DNA from: Amycolatopsis sp. A133
GTDB taxonomy: Bacteria; Actinomycetota; Actinomycetes; Mycobacteriales; Pseudonocardiaceae
DNA: 55,809 nt
NCBI RefSeq assembly: GCF_031082405.1
Contig: NZ_JAVHJU010000064.1
Location: 1-55,809 of the forward strand
Reading direction: 5' to 3'
Part shown: positions 8,555-19,244 of the stretch, piece by piece
Numbering within the stretch: position 1 is the stretch's first letter
Layout of the letters: each line of letters starts with the position of its first letter
Made by a program: the position numbers and the translations under genes
Notes under the pieces: model-generated
Database searches by the model: none
What the model was told of the DNA's origin: nothing
What the model saw: the letters and a program-made list of their open reading frames with translations, nothing else

Positions 8555-9174
8555 CCGTCGAGGCTACGCCCGTCACCCGGGGGAAGCAGCCGCAAGGCGC
8601 ACGCCGAGAGCAGCCCGACACCGGTCACCGCCAGCACTGCGCCGATCGTGTCGGTGACCCAGTGCACGCCGAGCACGACGCGGCAGGCCGCCGACAGCAC
8701 CACCGCGGCCGCGACGGCCACCGCAACGCGCCGCACCAGCCGCGGCCACAGCCACGCGCACAGCAGCACCAGGACGAAGCCGGTGCTCGCCACCGACACC
8801 ACGTGCCCGCTCGGATAACTCAGGTCCGGGTAGTCGCGCGGGCGTTCCCGCAGGAAGACCGGCTTGGCCGTCAGGCTGGTCAGCCGGCACAGCACCAGCA
8901 CGACGGCGAGCCGCACGCACAGCCCCGCGTGCTGCCGGTGCCGCAGCGCCAGCGCGAGCAGCGCCATGCCGAGCACGAACGGCAGCACCGGGCCGAGAAT
9001 GTCGCTGCCGATCTCCGCCACCCGCCCGAGCGGCTGCGTGTAGACGCCGTGGAGGGCGTTCGCCACCTGGGCGTCGAGGGTCAGCGGGTGCCGGGCGACG
9101 CCGAGCCCGAGCGCCACGAACGCCGCCGTCAGCGCAAAACCGACAACGAGCCAGCGCTTGAGCTGGACTGTCAT
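8551..9174 (-). CDS. PAP2-family membrane phosphatase
   Basis: Integral membrane lipid phosphatase of 207 residues with about six membrane spans. The three-part active site is visible: KPVFLRERP, YPSGHVVS, and the Arg-His-Asp motif CRVVLGVHWVTDT. Such enzymes dephosphorylate undecaprenyl pyrophosphate or phosphatidic acid. Start ATG at 9174 overlaps the previous stop by four bases (ATGA), and its own stop overlaps lipB. Its place inside a lipoate operon is unusual and may be only positional. Confidence 0.9.
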   Translation of the reverse strand: MTVQLKRWLVVGFALTAAFVALGLGVARHPLTLDAQVANALHGVYTQPLGRVAEIGSDILGPVLPFVLGMALLALALRHRQHAGLCVRLAVVLVLCRLTSLTAKPVFLRERPRDYPDLSYPSGHVVSVASTGFVLVLLCAWLWPRLVRRVAVAVAAAVVLSAACRVVLGVHWVTDTIGAVLAVTGVGLLSACALRLLPPGDGRSLDG

Positions 9175-10046
9175 GCCGCGGCGAGCGCGCTGTCCAGGGT
9201 CCGGTGCCGGAACTCGTACCCGGACCGTTCCAGCACGGCCGGGACGGCCCGCTGCCCGAACAGCGCCATCTCCTCACCGGCCTGGCCGAGCACGGCCTTG
9301 AGCGCGATCCCCGGCACCCACCACGGCGCGGGCCGGTGCAGCACGCGGCCGACGGCGCGGGTGAACTCGGCGTTGGTCACCGGGGCCGGGCCGGTCAGGT
9401 TCACCGGCCCGGACACCTCGTCGTGCGTCAGGACGTGGACGATCGCGCCGACTTCGTCCTCCAGCGCGATCCACGGCATGTACTGGCGGCCGTCGCCGAG
9501 CCGCCCGCCCAGGCCCAGGGCGAAGAGGGGGCGCAGCGTGCCGTACAACCCGCCCTTCGCCGACAGCACCAGCCCGGTCCGGATCTTGACGACCCGCGCG
9601 TCCCCGGCACCCGCTGTGGCGGCTTCCCAGGCTTCGCAGAGCTCGGCGAGGAAACCCGCGCCGCGCGGCGCCGTCTCGTCCACAGTGGACTCGTGCGGGT
9701 GGCCGTAGTACCCGACGGCGGAGGCGTTGACGAGCACCCCGACGCCGTGTTCGGCGACGGCTTCGGCGAGCACCTCGGTCGGCTCGACCCGGCTGTCGGT
9801 GAGCTGCTGCTTGCGCATCGCGCTCCACCGGCCGGGGAACAGCCGCTGCCCGCCCAGGTTCACGACGGCGTCCACACCCTCGAAGGCGCCGCTCGCGATG
9901 GTGCCCGACGGGGGGTCCCAGCGGAATTCGCCGCCTTCGCGCGCTTCACGCCGCACCAGACGGCGGACCTCGTGGCCCTCGCGCCGCAGGCGGTCGCCCA
10001 GCGCCGACCCGATCAAGCCGCTCGCTCCGGCGATCAGTACTCGCAT
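9171..10046 (-). CDS. TIGR01777 family NAD-dependent epimerase-like protein
   Basis: Extended-SDR protein of 291 residues. It begins directly with the Rossmann strand MRVLIAGASGLIGSAL, followed by VNLGGQRLFPGRW and SAVGYYG (active-site Tyr), and ends with the DUF1731-like C-terminal region (ALKAVLGQAGEEMALFGQR). This is the family of Rv2216, which also lies between sucB and lipB in mycobacteria. An ATG at 10064 is also in frame and would overlap the previous stop as TGATG; I prefer 10046 because the fold starts there. The reaction is unknown. Confidence 0.9.
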   Translation of the reverse strand: MRVLIAGASGLIGSALGDRLRREGHEVRRLVRREAREGGEFRWDPPSGTIASGAFEGVDAVVNLGGQRLFPGRWSAMRKQQLTDSRVEPTEVLAEAVAEHGVGVLVNASAVGYYGHPHESTVDETAPRGAGFLAELCEAWEAATAGAGDARVVKIRTGLVLSAKGGLYGTLRPLFALGLGGRLGDGRQYMPWIALEDEVGAIVHVLTHDEVSGPVNLTGPAPVTNAEFTRAVGRVLHRPAPWWVPGIALKAVLGQAGEEMALFGQRAVPAVLERSGYEFRHRTLDSALAAA

Positions 10047-10063
10047 GGTTCGATCGTGGCCCA

Positions 10064-11005
10064 TCAGGGGTGCGTCCGCACGCCCAGGTCCCGCGCGAAA
10101 GCGTCGAGGTGGGACAGGATCGCCAGGCCCAGCGCGGGGAGCGGCACCTCGGGGAAGTCCGTGCCGGTGAACAGCACCGCGACGGTGCCGCCGCCGGTGG
10201 ACAGGCCGAAGCCGCGGGTGCGGGGCAGGCTCCCGCCCTTGTACAGCGTGTCGCCGCCGAGCTTGCGGCGCGCGAGCGCGGCGGCGGGGGAGTCCGCCGT
10301 GGCGAGGTGGCGGTGGAAGGCGAACAGTTCCGCGGCGGTACCCCGGGCGGTCCCCTGCGTCCACGCCCACTCCGCTTCGGCGGAGATCGGCTCGCCGCGG
10401 ACGCGGTCGAGGACTTCCCGCCGGAACTCCGGATCGGCGGTGAAGCGCGCGGTCAGGTCCGGGTGGCCGGGGAAGAACGAGCGGAGGGTTTCGCCGCAGA
10501 ACCAGCGGAGGTCCGCGTCCGGCCAGCCGCCGTCCGCCGCCGCCGCCCGCAGCGCCTCGTCGCCGAGCCGGGCCCGGAGGTAGTCGGGGGCGGCGTTGTC
10601 GCTCAGGGAGATCATCGCCGTGGCGATCGCGTCGAGCGGGACGAGCCGCTCCGGGTCGCGGGCGACGCCGTACTCGTCGCAGGCGATGCCCAGGGAGGTC
10701 AGGGCCCGGTGGTGCGCACCGGCGCCGAGCGGGCCGTCGCCGTCGAAGGGGTGGAACGCGTCCCAGTCGCCGACCCGGACCGGCTGGTCCGGGTCGAGCC
10801 CGCCGGCCACCGCGGTCGTGTAGGCGAGCAGCGGGACGACCTTGATCGTCGAGGCCAGGACGCGCGGCACGTCCGGGAGGTGGCTCAGGCGGAGCCCGGC
10901 GCCGTCCCCGGCGACCACCGAAACATCGCCGCGGTGGCCGGCGAGCCAGGCCCCGAACGCCGCGAAGGGCTCCCCACCGGCTGGTGCGGAGCCCTTCGCG
11001 GTCAT
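10064..11005 (-). CDS. Class A beta-lactamase-like serine hydrolase
   Basis: A 313-residue penicillin-recognising hydrolase. Visible motifs are STIK (SxxK nucleophile, ASTIKVVPLLAY), SLSDNAAPDYL (SDN) and the KTG-type YKGGSLP. There is no signal peptide or membrane helix: it starts MTAKGSAPAGGEPFAAFGAW, so it appears cytosolic, unlike true beta-lactamases. It begins four bases behind the sucB stop and runs into the epimerase, so it belongs to the lipoate operon. Role unknown; an esterase or amidase is possible. Confidence 0.87.
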   Translation of the reverse strand: MTAKGSAPAGGEPFAAFGAWLAGHRGDVSVVAGDGAGLRLSHLPDVPRVLASTIKVVPLLAYTTAVAGGLDPDQPVRVGDWDAFHPFDGDGPLGAGAHHRALTSLGIACDEYGVARDPERLVPLDAIATAMISLSDNAAPDYLRARLGDEALRAAAADGGWPDADLRWFCGETLRSFFPGHPDLTARFTADPEFRREVLDRVRGEPISAEAEWAWTQGTARGTAAELFAFHRHLATADSPAAALARRKLGGDTLYKGGSLPRTRGFGLSTGGGTVAVLFTGTDFPEVPLPALGLAILSHLDAFARDLGVRTHP

Positions 11006-11009
11006 GCGG

Positions 11010-12788
<1,779 letters not shown>

Positions 12789-12844
12789 CGTTCGCTGACT
12801 CCTCTTCCAAGTTTCGCGTGGGTCTGGGTTCTGCTGGTGGGACG

Positions 12845-14218
12845 TCAGCTGTGCACGTGCAGCGGCTTCCCCGCGAGGGCGAGGAACGCTTCACCGAGGG
12901 CCTCGGTCTGGGTGGGGTGCGCGTGGATGAGCGGCGCGACGTCTTCGGGGAAAGCCTCCCAGCTGTAGATCAGCTGCGCTTCGCCGATCAGCTCGCCGAC
13001 GCGGTCGCCGACCATGTGGACGCCCACGACCGGGCCGTCCGGGGCCTTGACCAGCTTGACCCCGCCGGAGGTCTTGAGGATCTGGCTCTTGCCGTTGCCG
13101 CCGAGGTCGTAGGTGAACGTCGTGACGTCCGAGCCGTACTTGTCCTTGGCCTGCGACTCGGTCAGCCCGACCGACGCGACCTCCGGGTGCGAGTAGGTGA
13201 CCCGCGGGATGCCGCTCTCGTCGATCACGCGCGGGTTCTGCCCGGCGATCTCCTCGGCGACGAAGATGCCCTGCTGGAAGCCGCGGTGCGCGAGCTGCAG
13301 GCCGGGGACGATGTCGCCGACGGCGTAGACGTTCGGCAGGTTCGTGCGCAGCCGCTCGTCGGTGATGACGAAGCCGCGCTCGATCTTGACGCCGGCCTCC
13401 TCGTAGCCGTGGCCGGCCGAGTTCGGCCCGCGGCCGACGGCGACCAGCAGCAGGTCGGCCTCGATGGTCTCGCCGGACTCCAGCGAAACGCTCACGCCGT
13501 TGTCGTCCTGCTTCGCGCCGGTGAACTTCACGCCGGTCTTGAAGGCGATCTTGCGGCGGCGGAAAGCGCGCTCGAGCTGCTTGGACGCGAACTCGTCCTC
13601 GTTCGGGACCAGCCGCGGCAGGGCCTCGACGATGGTGACGTCGACGCCGAAGGAGGCCCAGACACTGGCGAACTCGACGCCGATGACGCCGCCGCCGAGG
13701 ACCACGACCTTCTTGGGGACGTAGTCGAGGGACAGGGCCTGCTCGCTGGCGATGATGCGGCCGCCGAGCTCCAGGCCGGGCAGCGTGCGCGAGTAGGAGC
13801 CGGTGGCGAGGATGACGTTCTTGCCGGTGTAGCGGGTGCCGTCCACCTCGACGGTCGTGCCGCCGACGAACGTGCCGCTGCCCTCGACGAGGTTCACCTT
13901 GTGCGCCTTGGCCAGGCCCTGCAGGCCCTTGTACAGACGGGCGACGATCCCGTCCTTGTACTTGTTGACCCCGGCGATGTCGATGCCCTCGAAGACGGCC
14001 TTGACGCCGACCGCCTCGGCTTCACGGGTCTCGTCGGCGACCTCGGCGGCGTGCAGCAGGGCCTTGGTCGGGATGCAGCCCCGGTGGAGGCACGTCCCGC
14101 CCAGCTTGTCCTTCTCGATCAACGTGACGGAAAGGCCCAGCTCGGCCGCGCGGAACGCCGCGGCGTAGCCGCCCGATCCGCCTCCCAGGATCACGAGGTC
14201 GGCGGAGGTGTCGGTCAC
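12845..14218 (-). CDS. lpdA: Dihydrolipoyl dehydrogenase (E3)
   Basis: FAD enzyme that reoxidises the dihydrolipoyl groups of E2, 457 residues. N-terminal FAD motif GGGSGG, redox pair C43/C48 in GGTCLHRGCIP, a second NAD motif GGGVIGVE, and the C-terminal HAHPTQTEALGEA with the catalytic His-Glu pair. I chose the GTG at 14218 because GAGGAG lies eight bases upstream; the longer frame to 14308 has no family sequence. It precedes sucB, its partner. Confidence 0.96.
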   Translation of the reverse strand: MTDTSADLVILGGGSGGYAAAFRAAELGLSVTLIEKDKLGGTCLHRGCIPTKALLHAAEVADETREAEAVGVKAVFEGIDIAGVNKYKDGIVARLYKGLQGLAKAHKVNLVEGSGTFVGGTTVEVDGTRYTGKNVILATGSYSRTLPGLELGGRIIASEQALSLDYVPKKVVVLGGGVIGVEFASVWASFGVDVTIVEALPRLVPNEDEFASKQLERAFRRRKIAFKTGVKFTGAKQDDNGVSVSLESGETIEADLLLVAVGRGPNSAGHGYEEAGVKIERGFVITDERLRTNLPNVYAVGDIVPGLQLAHRGFQQGIFVAEEIAGQNPRVIDESGIPRVTYSHPEVASVGLTESQAKDKYGSDVTTFTYDLGGNGKSQILKTSGGVKLVKAPDGPVVGVHMVGDRVGELIGEAQLIYSWEAFPEDVAPLIHAHPTQTEALGEAFLALAGKPLHVHS

Positions 14219-14409
14219 TTCATTAACTCCTCGGCAAGCAGTGGGGTGGTGCTCTGGTGCCGCCCGTGGCCGGTATAACCGCGCGCGCGACACCCGCCAT
14301 CTTGTCACTACGCCGGACGGGGCTGCGAGCTAGCCGGGTGTGCGACGCCGACCACACGCGGAGTCCGGGATAATGAGTGGCGGAAGTCTCGTGAGGGAGG
14401 GTGGTCGAG

Positions 14410-14745
14410 GTGGGTCTCTTCGACTCGCTGCGCAGGCGGGCCAAGGGTGGTCAACGGGCCGGCACGCTGCGGAAAGCCAGCTCAGAGGACACCCGCCACC
14501 TCGAGGAGTGGGCGGCCACCCGGCGGGGTGTGGAGGCCTTCGTGGAGCCGAAGACCAACGTCACGGAGACCACTGTGGTGTTGATCGCCCACGACGGCGA
14601 ATGGACCCGGCGGCGCATCGGCAGCCTGGAAGCCGCCCAGCAGTTCGGCCACCGCCGGTCGATCCCCGTCTACGAGGTCGCCCGCGTCGGTTACCCGAAG
14701 CGGATGCGCGAGTACACCGAGCGGAAGAAGCGCGGGCAGGTCTAA
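14410..14745 (+). CDS. Conserved actinobacterial protein of unknown function
   Basis: A 111-residue soluble protein, MGLFDSLRRRAKGG onward, with the conserved-looking middle VEAFVEPKTNVTETTVVLIA and HDGEWTRRR and a C-terminal PVYEVARVGYPKRM. I know such proteins from many actinobacteria, sometimes labelled oxidoreductase without evidence. The GTG at 14410 is preferred over the one at 14401 because GAGGGAGG sits nine bases upstream. It is divergent from lpdA and its stop overlaps the stop of the convergent GNAT gene by four bases. Confidence 0.8.
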   Translation: MGLFDSLRRRAKGGQRAGTLRKASSEDTRHLEEWAATRRGVEAFVEPKTNVTETTVVLIAHDGEWTRRRIGSLEAAQQFGHRRSIPVYEVARVGYPKRMREYTERKKRGQV

Positions 14746-15194
14746 AGCTCGATCCGGCCGACGATCTCGCCGTGGTGGGTCTGCCCGGTGGGACGGAAGC
14801 CCAGCTTGAGGTAGAACTCCTCCGGACCGCCCTCGGCCGGGATCCACAGCACCGTCGCGGCCTTGTGACCGCGTCGCCGGGCCTCTTCCAGGACCGTTTC
14901 GACGGCGAACCGGCCGTAACCGCGGCCCTGGACGCCCGCGCCGACGTTGAGCCGCCAGATCCCGCAGCGGAAGAAGTCGAACTCGGCGGCCGGGTTGAAG
15001 CCGCCCATCACGAACGCGGCGGGTTCGCCGTCGGCGAGGATCAGGCGTGGCCAGGCGATCTCCGGCTGCGTGTACGCCTCGGCGAGCGAGACGGCGACAG
15101 GCGCGACGAAGGCCTTCTGATGGGGTTCGACGGCCAGCTGGCATGCCGCGGCGACGTTCCCGGGGGTGATCTTCTCCGCGGTGAGGGTGGTCAC
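14742..15194 (-). CDS. GNAT N-acetyltransferase
   Basis: A 150-residue acetyl-CoA-dependent acetyltransferase resembling the spermidine/diamine acetyltransferase group. The acetyl-CoA loop is GVQGRGYGRFAVE, followed by EEFYLKLGFRPTG, the usual motif B region. Start GTG at 15194, ten bases after the stop of the SUKH-like gene, so the two form one unit. The stop overlaps the stop of the gene on the other strand. The acceptor is unknown. Confidence 0.87.
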   Translation of the reverse strand: MTTLTAEKITPGNVAAACQLAVEPHQKAFVAPVAVSLAEAYTQPEIAWPRLILADGEPAAFVMGGFNPAAEFDFFRCGIWRLNVGAGVQGRGYGRFAVETVLEEARRRGHKAATVLWIPAEGGPEEFYLKLGFRPTGQTHHGEIVGRIEL

Positions 15195-15204
15195 CGGGTC
15201 CAAG

Positions 15205-16170
15205 CTAGCCGGATTGGGCGAGCAACGTGGCGTGCCGGCCCAGCGCCGCCCGGAAGGACCGGTGGACCGTCGTGCCCAGGACCGGGTCGACCTCGACCAC
15301 GTGCCCGGCCGAAAGCAGCAGCACCGGCGGCTCCGACAGGACCACGACGCCGTCCTCGGCACGCAGGTCCGCCGTACCGAGCAGGCGCGGGAACACCACG
15401 TCCGCGGGCAGGCCGTCGCAGGTGCGCAGGAACTCGCGGTGATCGGGAGGCAGCGAGACGCCCAGCCGCAGCTCCGCCGAACGGATCGCCGCCTCCGACG
15501 CCGGGGGCGGGGCCGCCGAGCCGCCGCGCAGGCGCAGGATCTCCGCGATCAGCTCGGGCCAGGTGCCCAGCTCCGGCGGGTACCGCTCGTGCAGCGCCGC
15601 GATCAGCGCGCCCGCGCACGCCGGCGCCCAGTCGTGCAGGCCGAGCGGGTCCGCACCCGCCACCAGCGCCGGGGCCAGCGCGCGGGTCGCCGCGAGCGTG
15701 GCGACGTCCGGCCGCGGCCCGGCCGGCGAGGCCCAGCGGCCGAGGTCACCGTCGGCCAGCGCCGTGCGGACGCGGTCCGGGCGCGACGGCGCCACCTGCT
15801 TCACCACCTCCGCCACCGGGCCCGGCGGGAGGACACCCTCCAGGTCCGAGACCGGACGGCGCAGGGCAGCCGAGTGCGCGCGCTCCTCGGCGTCGAGGTC
15901 CAGCGGCGGCAGGCCCTCGGCCCAGCCCGGCCGCGCCCCCCGGGCTTCGAAGAGCATCGCCCACGCGCGCGCCCGCACCGGATCGGCCGCGAGGGCGGCC
16001 ACCGGCCGGTCCGTGCGGGCCTGCCAGTGCGTGACCAGCCGGTCGGCCTCGCCGGGCGCGCCGGCGACCGCGAGCAGCAGGGCGGCGTACCCCACCTGGT
16101 CGTCGACGCGCGGCTCGGGCGCGGTCAGGACGTCGCGGACCGCCGCCTCGAGGTAGTCACCGGCGTCCAC
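15205..16170 (-). CDS. SMI1/KNR4 (SUKH) domain protein
   Basis: A 321-residue protein. The last third holds a SUKH-1-like domain: EAAIRSAELRLGVSLPPDHR followed by EFLRTCDGLP, the family's usual start, and then an acidic Leu-rich segment. The first two thirds are Ala-rich helices with no fold I recognise. SUKH domains often serve as immunity proteins to polymorphic toxins, but no toxin gene is adjacent here, so that role is not supported. GTG start at 16170. Confidence 0.75.
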   Translation of the reverse strand: MDAGDYLEAAVRDVLTAPEPRVDDQVGYAALLLAVAGAPGEADRLVTHWQARTDRPVAALAADPVRARAWAMLFEARGARPGWAEGLPPLDLDAEERAHSAALRRPVSDLEGVLPPGPVAEVVKQVAPSRPDRVRTALADGDLGRWASPAGPRPDVATLAATRALAPALVAGADPLGLHDWAPACAGALIAALHERYPPELGTWPELIAEILRLRGGSAAPPPASEAAIRSAELRLGVSLPPDHREFLRTCDGLPADVVFPRLLGTADLRAEDGVVVLSEPPVLLLSAGHVVEVDPVLGTTVHRSFRAALGRHATLLAQSG

Positions 16171-16180
16171 ACCGTGGACC

Positions 16181-17155
16181 CTAGCCGAGCGCCTGCTTGG
16201 CCCCCGGGTGCAGCGGCACCGGGTCGGTCTGCGTCGCCAGCTGCCGCGAGATCTCCTTCGCCGCCGGGTGCACCTTCGCCAGCTCCGCCTGCTTGTCGAA
16301 GATCAGCTTCGTGATCGCGCACGCGTTGCCCGCCGGGAAGTCTTCGCGCACCAGCAGCAGGTTGGGCACCACCACCGTCGGCACGTCCGCGGGCTGCCCG
16401 TAGGCGGCCTTCGGGATCACGGCCTGGTCGTAGACCGGGTTGACCTGCTTCAGCGCGGGCAGCAACGGCGTGATGTCGAGGAACTTCACCTTGTCCTTCA
16501 GGGACGTGGTGATGTCGGTGATCTGCGCGGTCGGCAGCCCGCCCGACCAGACGAGCCCGTCGAGGGTGCCCGCCTTCATGCCGTCCGCGGTCTTGGCCAG
16601 GTCCAGCCGCTGCGCCTGGACGTCGGCGTCGGGCTTGAGCCCGGCCGCCTGCAGGAGGCGGTTCGCGATCACTTCGGTGCCGGACTTCGGCGAGCCCGTC
16701 GAGATCCGCTTGCCCTTCATGTCCGCGACGCTGTTGATCCCCGAATCCGTGCGCACGAGCACCTGCGTCGAGTTGGGGTAGATCCGGGAGAGGGCCTGGA
16801 TCTTCTGCGGCTTCCCGGCGAAGGACCCCTTGCCGTTCACCGCGTCCGCCGCGGTGTCGGCCAGCGAGAACGCGACGTCGTAGTTGCCGGCCACCAGCTG
16901 CTGGATGTTCTGCACCGAAGCCCCGGTTTCCGCGGCCGTCGCGCGCAGCTTGGTGTTGTTGCTGACCAGCTGGGCGAGCCCGCCGCCCAGCACGTAGTAC
17001 ACCCCGCCGCTGTTGCCGGTGGCGATGGTGATCCGGCCTTCGGCGGTTTCGCAGGACTGCGTCCCGCCGGGAGCGGCCTGGTCGGTCTGCTGCTTCCCGC
17101 CGCAGCCGGTGACGGCCAAGGCGAGCACCGCGGCGGCGGCGACTGCGCGTTTCAT
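16181..17155 (-). CDS. TAXI-family TRAP transporter substrate-binding lipoprotein
   Basis: Extracytoplasmic receptor of a TRAP uptake system, 324 residues. It starts with a lipoprotein signal ending VTGCGG, followed by the TAXI hallmark ITIATGNSGGVYYVLGGGLA. Its start overlaps the permease stop by four bases (ATGA), so receptor and permease are cotranslated. TAXI systems commonly take up dicarboxylates, glutamate or similar organic acids; the ligand here is unknown. Confidence 0.92.
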   Translation of the reverse strand: MKRAVAAAAVLALAVTGCGGKQQTDQAAPGGTQSCETAEGRITIATGNSGGVYYVLGGGLAQLVSNNTKLRATAAETGASVQNIQQLVAGNYDVAFSLADTAADAVNGKGSFAGKPQKIQALSRIYPNSTQVLVRTDSGINSVADMKGKRISTGSPKSGTEVIANRLLQAAGLKPDADVQAQRLDLAKTADGMKAGTLDGLVWSGGLPTAQITDITTSLKDKVKFLDITPLLPALKQVNPVYDQAVIPKAAYGQPADVPTVVVPNLLLVREDFPAGNACAITKLIFDKQAELAKVHPAAKEISRQLATQTDPVPLHPGAKQALG

Positions 17156-19116
17156 GCTGTCCTCCTCTTGATCACGGCATGGGTGAGCAAGGCGGCGGCA
17201 CCGCACACGGCGCCGATCGCCATCGGCACCGGCTCCAGGTAGAGCAGGCACAGGGCGGCGGGGACGAACAGCAGCCGCACCGGCGTGGCGACCGGCCCGA
17301 AGAGCCAGCCGCCGGTCACCACCGCCAGCGCGGCGACGGCCAGCGCGGACACCGCCGTCACCCACAGCACGGTGAAAACGTCGGACTCCAGCAGCAGCGC
17401 GGCGCCGTTGTCGGTCAGCACGAAGGCGATCGGCACCAGGAACGCCGGGAGCGTGTACTTCCAGCACTGCCACATGGTGCCGAGCACCGAGCCGCCGGTG
17501 ATCGCCGCCGAAGCCACCGCGGCGAGCGCGGTCGGCGGCGTGACCTCCGACAGCACGGCGTAGTAGAAGATGAACATCGCGCGCTCGGCGTCGGCGACCC
17601 CGAGCGTCTCCAGCGCCGGGCCGATCACCACCCAGGCGATGATGAAGCTCGCGGTGACCGGCACGGCCAGGCCCAGCACGCCGACGGCGATCGCGGAGAG
17701 CAGCACGGTCAGGATGAGGACCACCGTGCCGTTGTCGGTCAGCACGCCGGCCAATTCCACCAGCGCGTCGGCGAGTTCGAGGCCGAGCCCGGTCTTGGTG
17801 ATGGTCGAGGTGATCACGCCGGCCGCCGCGCACACCGCGATCACCGGCAGCGCACCCCGGACGCCCGCCGAGAGCGCGTCGACCATGTCCTTCGCCCAGC
17901 CTTTGACATCCCGGCGCCGGGCGATCAACGCGAAGAGCGCGGCGACGCCGGTGGCGTAGACGACCGCGGCGAACGGCGGGATGTCCAGGGCGAGGAACAC
18001 GACGATGACGGCCAGCGACAGGAAGTGGTAACCGCCGCGCAGCAACAGCTTCCACGGATTTTCGTGCGGCACGTCGACGGCTTCGGCCTGGAAGCGCCGG
18101 GCGTCGGCCTCCATCGCGAACACGATGCCGAGGTAGTAGAGCAGCGTCGGCACGGTCGCCCAGATCAGGACCTTCAGGTACGACGTCTGCAGGTACTCGG
18201 CGATGATGAACGCCGCGGCGCCCAGCGTCGGCGGCGAGAGGATGGCCCCGATGCCGGACGCGGCGAGCAGCCCGCCCGCGTTTTCCTTCGGGTAACGGGC
18301 TTTCTGCAGGATCGGCCAGGTGATCGAGCCGAGGCTGACCGCGGTGGCCGTGCCCGAACCCGACACCGTGCCGAGCAGGAAGCCCGACAGGACGGTGGTG
18401 CGGCCCGGCGCGGTCCGCGACCGGCGGAACGCGGCGAAGGAGATGTCCACGAAGAACTTCCCGGCGCCGGAGGCGTTGAGCACCGCGCCGTAGAGGGTGA
18501 ACAGGACGATGTAGCTCGCCGCGACGTCCAGCGGGGTGCCGTAGAACCCGCTGGCGTCGTTGAAGAGCGCGTTGACGATCTGGCTGAAGTCGAGGCCGGC
18601 GTGGGCGATGCCCCAGTTCTGCGGGAGGAAGCCGCCGTAGTAGGCGTAGGCCAGGAAGAGCAGGCAGACGATCGGCAGCACCGGCCCGGTGGTGCGACGG
18701 GTGGCTTCGAGGACCAGGAGCAGCAGCAGCGCGCCCGCGACGATGTCCAGCGGCGACAGGATGCCCTGGCGGTCGAGGAAGTCGTCGTAGCCGACGAGCA
18801 CGGGGTAGAGACCGACGGCGAGGGCGGCCACCGCCAGTGCCCAGTCGGTCCAGCCCGGGTCGTCACGGCCGCGCAGCCGCGGGCGGTAGCAGAGGAAGAC
18901 CAGCGGCAGCGTCACGCCGAGGAAGAGCACGAGGTAGAACTGGTTGCCCTTGGCGAAGGGGAAGAACACCTGCTTGAGCACCAGGACCGCGACGGCGAGG
19001 GCGACGAAGTAGACGACGCGGTCGGGAACGCGGGACAGGGTCCGCGCCGGGCGCTCCTCGTCGTGCTCGGCGGCGATTTCGGCGGGGGAGTCGCGTTCCA
19101 CCGGCTCGGTCGTCAC
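17152..19116 (-). CDS. TRAP transporter permease, fused small and large subunits
   Basis: A 654-residue permease of the TIGR02123 type, in which the DctQ-like small and DctM-like large membrane subunits are one chain. Many membrane segments are visible after a 40-residue charged N-terminus. The large-subunit signatures are GTVSGSGTATAVSLGSITWP and ASGIGAILSPPTLGAAAF. GTG start at 19116. It is first in the operon with the TAXI receptor. Confidence 0.92.
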   Translation of the reverse strand: MTTEPVERDSPAEIAAEHDEERPARTLSRVPDRVVYFVALAVAVLVLKQVFFPFAKGNQFYLVLFLGVTLPLVFLCYRPRLRGRDDPGWTDWALAVAALAVGLYPVLVGYDDFLDRQGILSPLDIVAGALLLLLVLEATRRTTGPVLPIVCLLFLAYAYYGGFLPQNWGIAHAGLDFSQIVNALFNDASGFYGTPLDVAASYIVLFTLYGAVLNASGAGKFFVDISFAAFRRSRTAPGRTTVLSGFLLGTVSGSGTATAVSLGSITWPILQKARYPKENAGGLLAASGIGAILSPPTLGAAAFIIAEYLQTSYLKVLIWATVPTLLYYLGIVFAMEADARRFQAEAVDVPHENPWKLLLRGGYHFLSLAVIVVFLALDIPPFAAVVYATGVAALFALIARRRDVKGWAKDMVDALSAGVRGALPVIAVCAAAGVITSTITKTGLGLELADALVELAGVLTDNGTVVLILTVLLSAIAVGVLGLAVPVTASFIIAWVVIGPALETLGVADAERAMFIFYYAVLSEVTPPTALAAVASAAITGGSVLGTMWQCWKYTLPAFLVPIAFVLTDNGAALLLESDVFTVLWVTAVSALAVAALAVVTGGWLFGPVATPVRLLFVPAALCLLYLEPVPMAIGAVCGAAALLTHAVIKRRTA

Positions 19117-19178
19117 CCGGCCACGGTACGGTGTCGCGGATCACACCGAAAGCGGCAATTCGATCACTCCGCCCACAG

Positions 19179-19228
19179 CGGTCGTGAGTGGTAAGGCGGG
19201 TTCTAACCCGCCTTACCACTCACGACCG
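19179..19228 (-). terminator. 50-bp near-perfect palindrome, probable terminator
   Basis: Two 24-base arms (19179-19202 and 19205-19228) are exact reverse complements with only CT between them; the arm starts CGGTCGTGAGTGGTAAGG. It lies behind the minus-strand TetR gene stop (19245) and before the TRAP permease start, so it most likely ends the TetR transcript. Confidence 0.75.
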
Positions 19229-19244
19229 GCCGCGGCAGACCCCG

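Noticed and set aside
17179..19194. Long plus-strand open frame opposite the TRAP permease
   Set aside because: Composition is Gln/Arg/His-rich with no fold; the permease on the other strand has complete family motifs.
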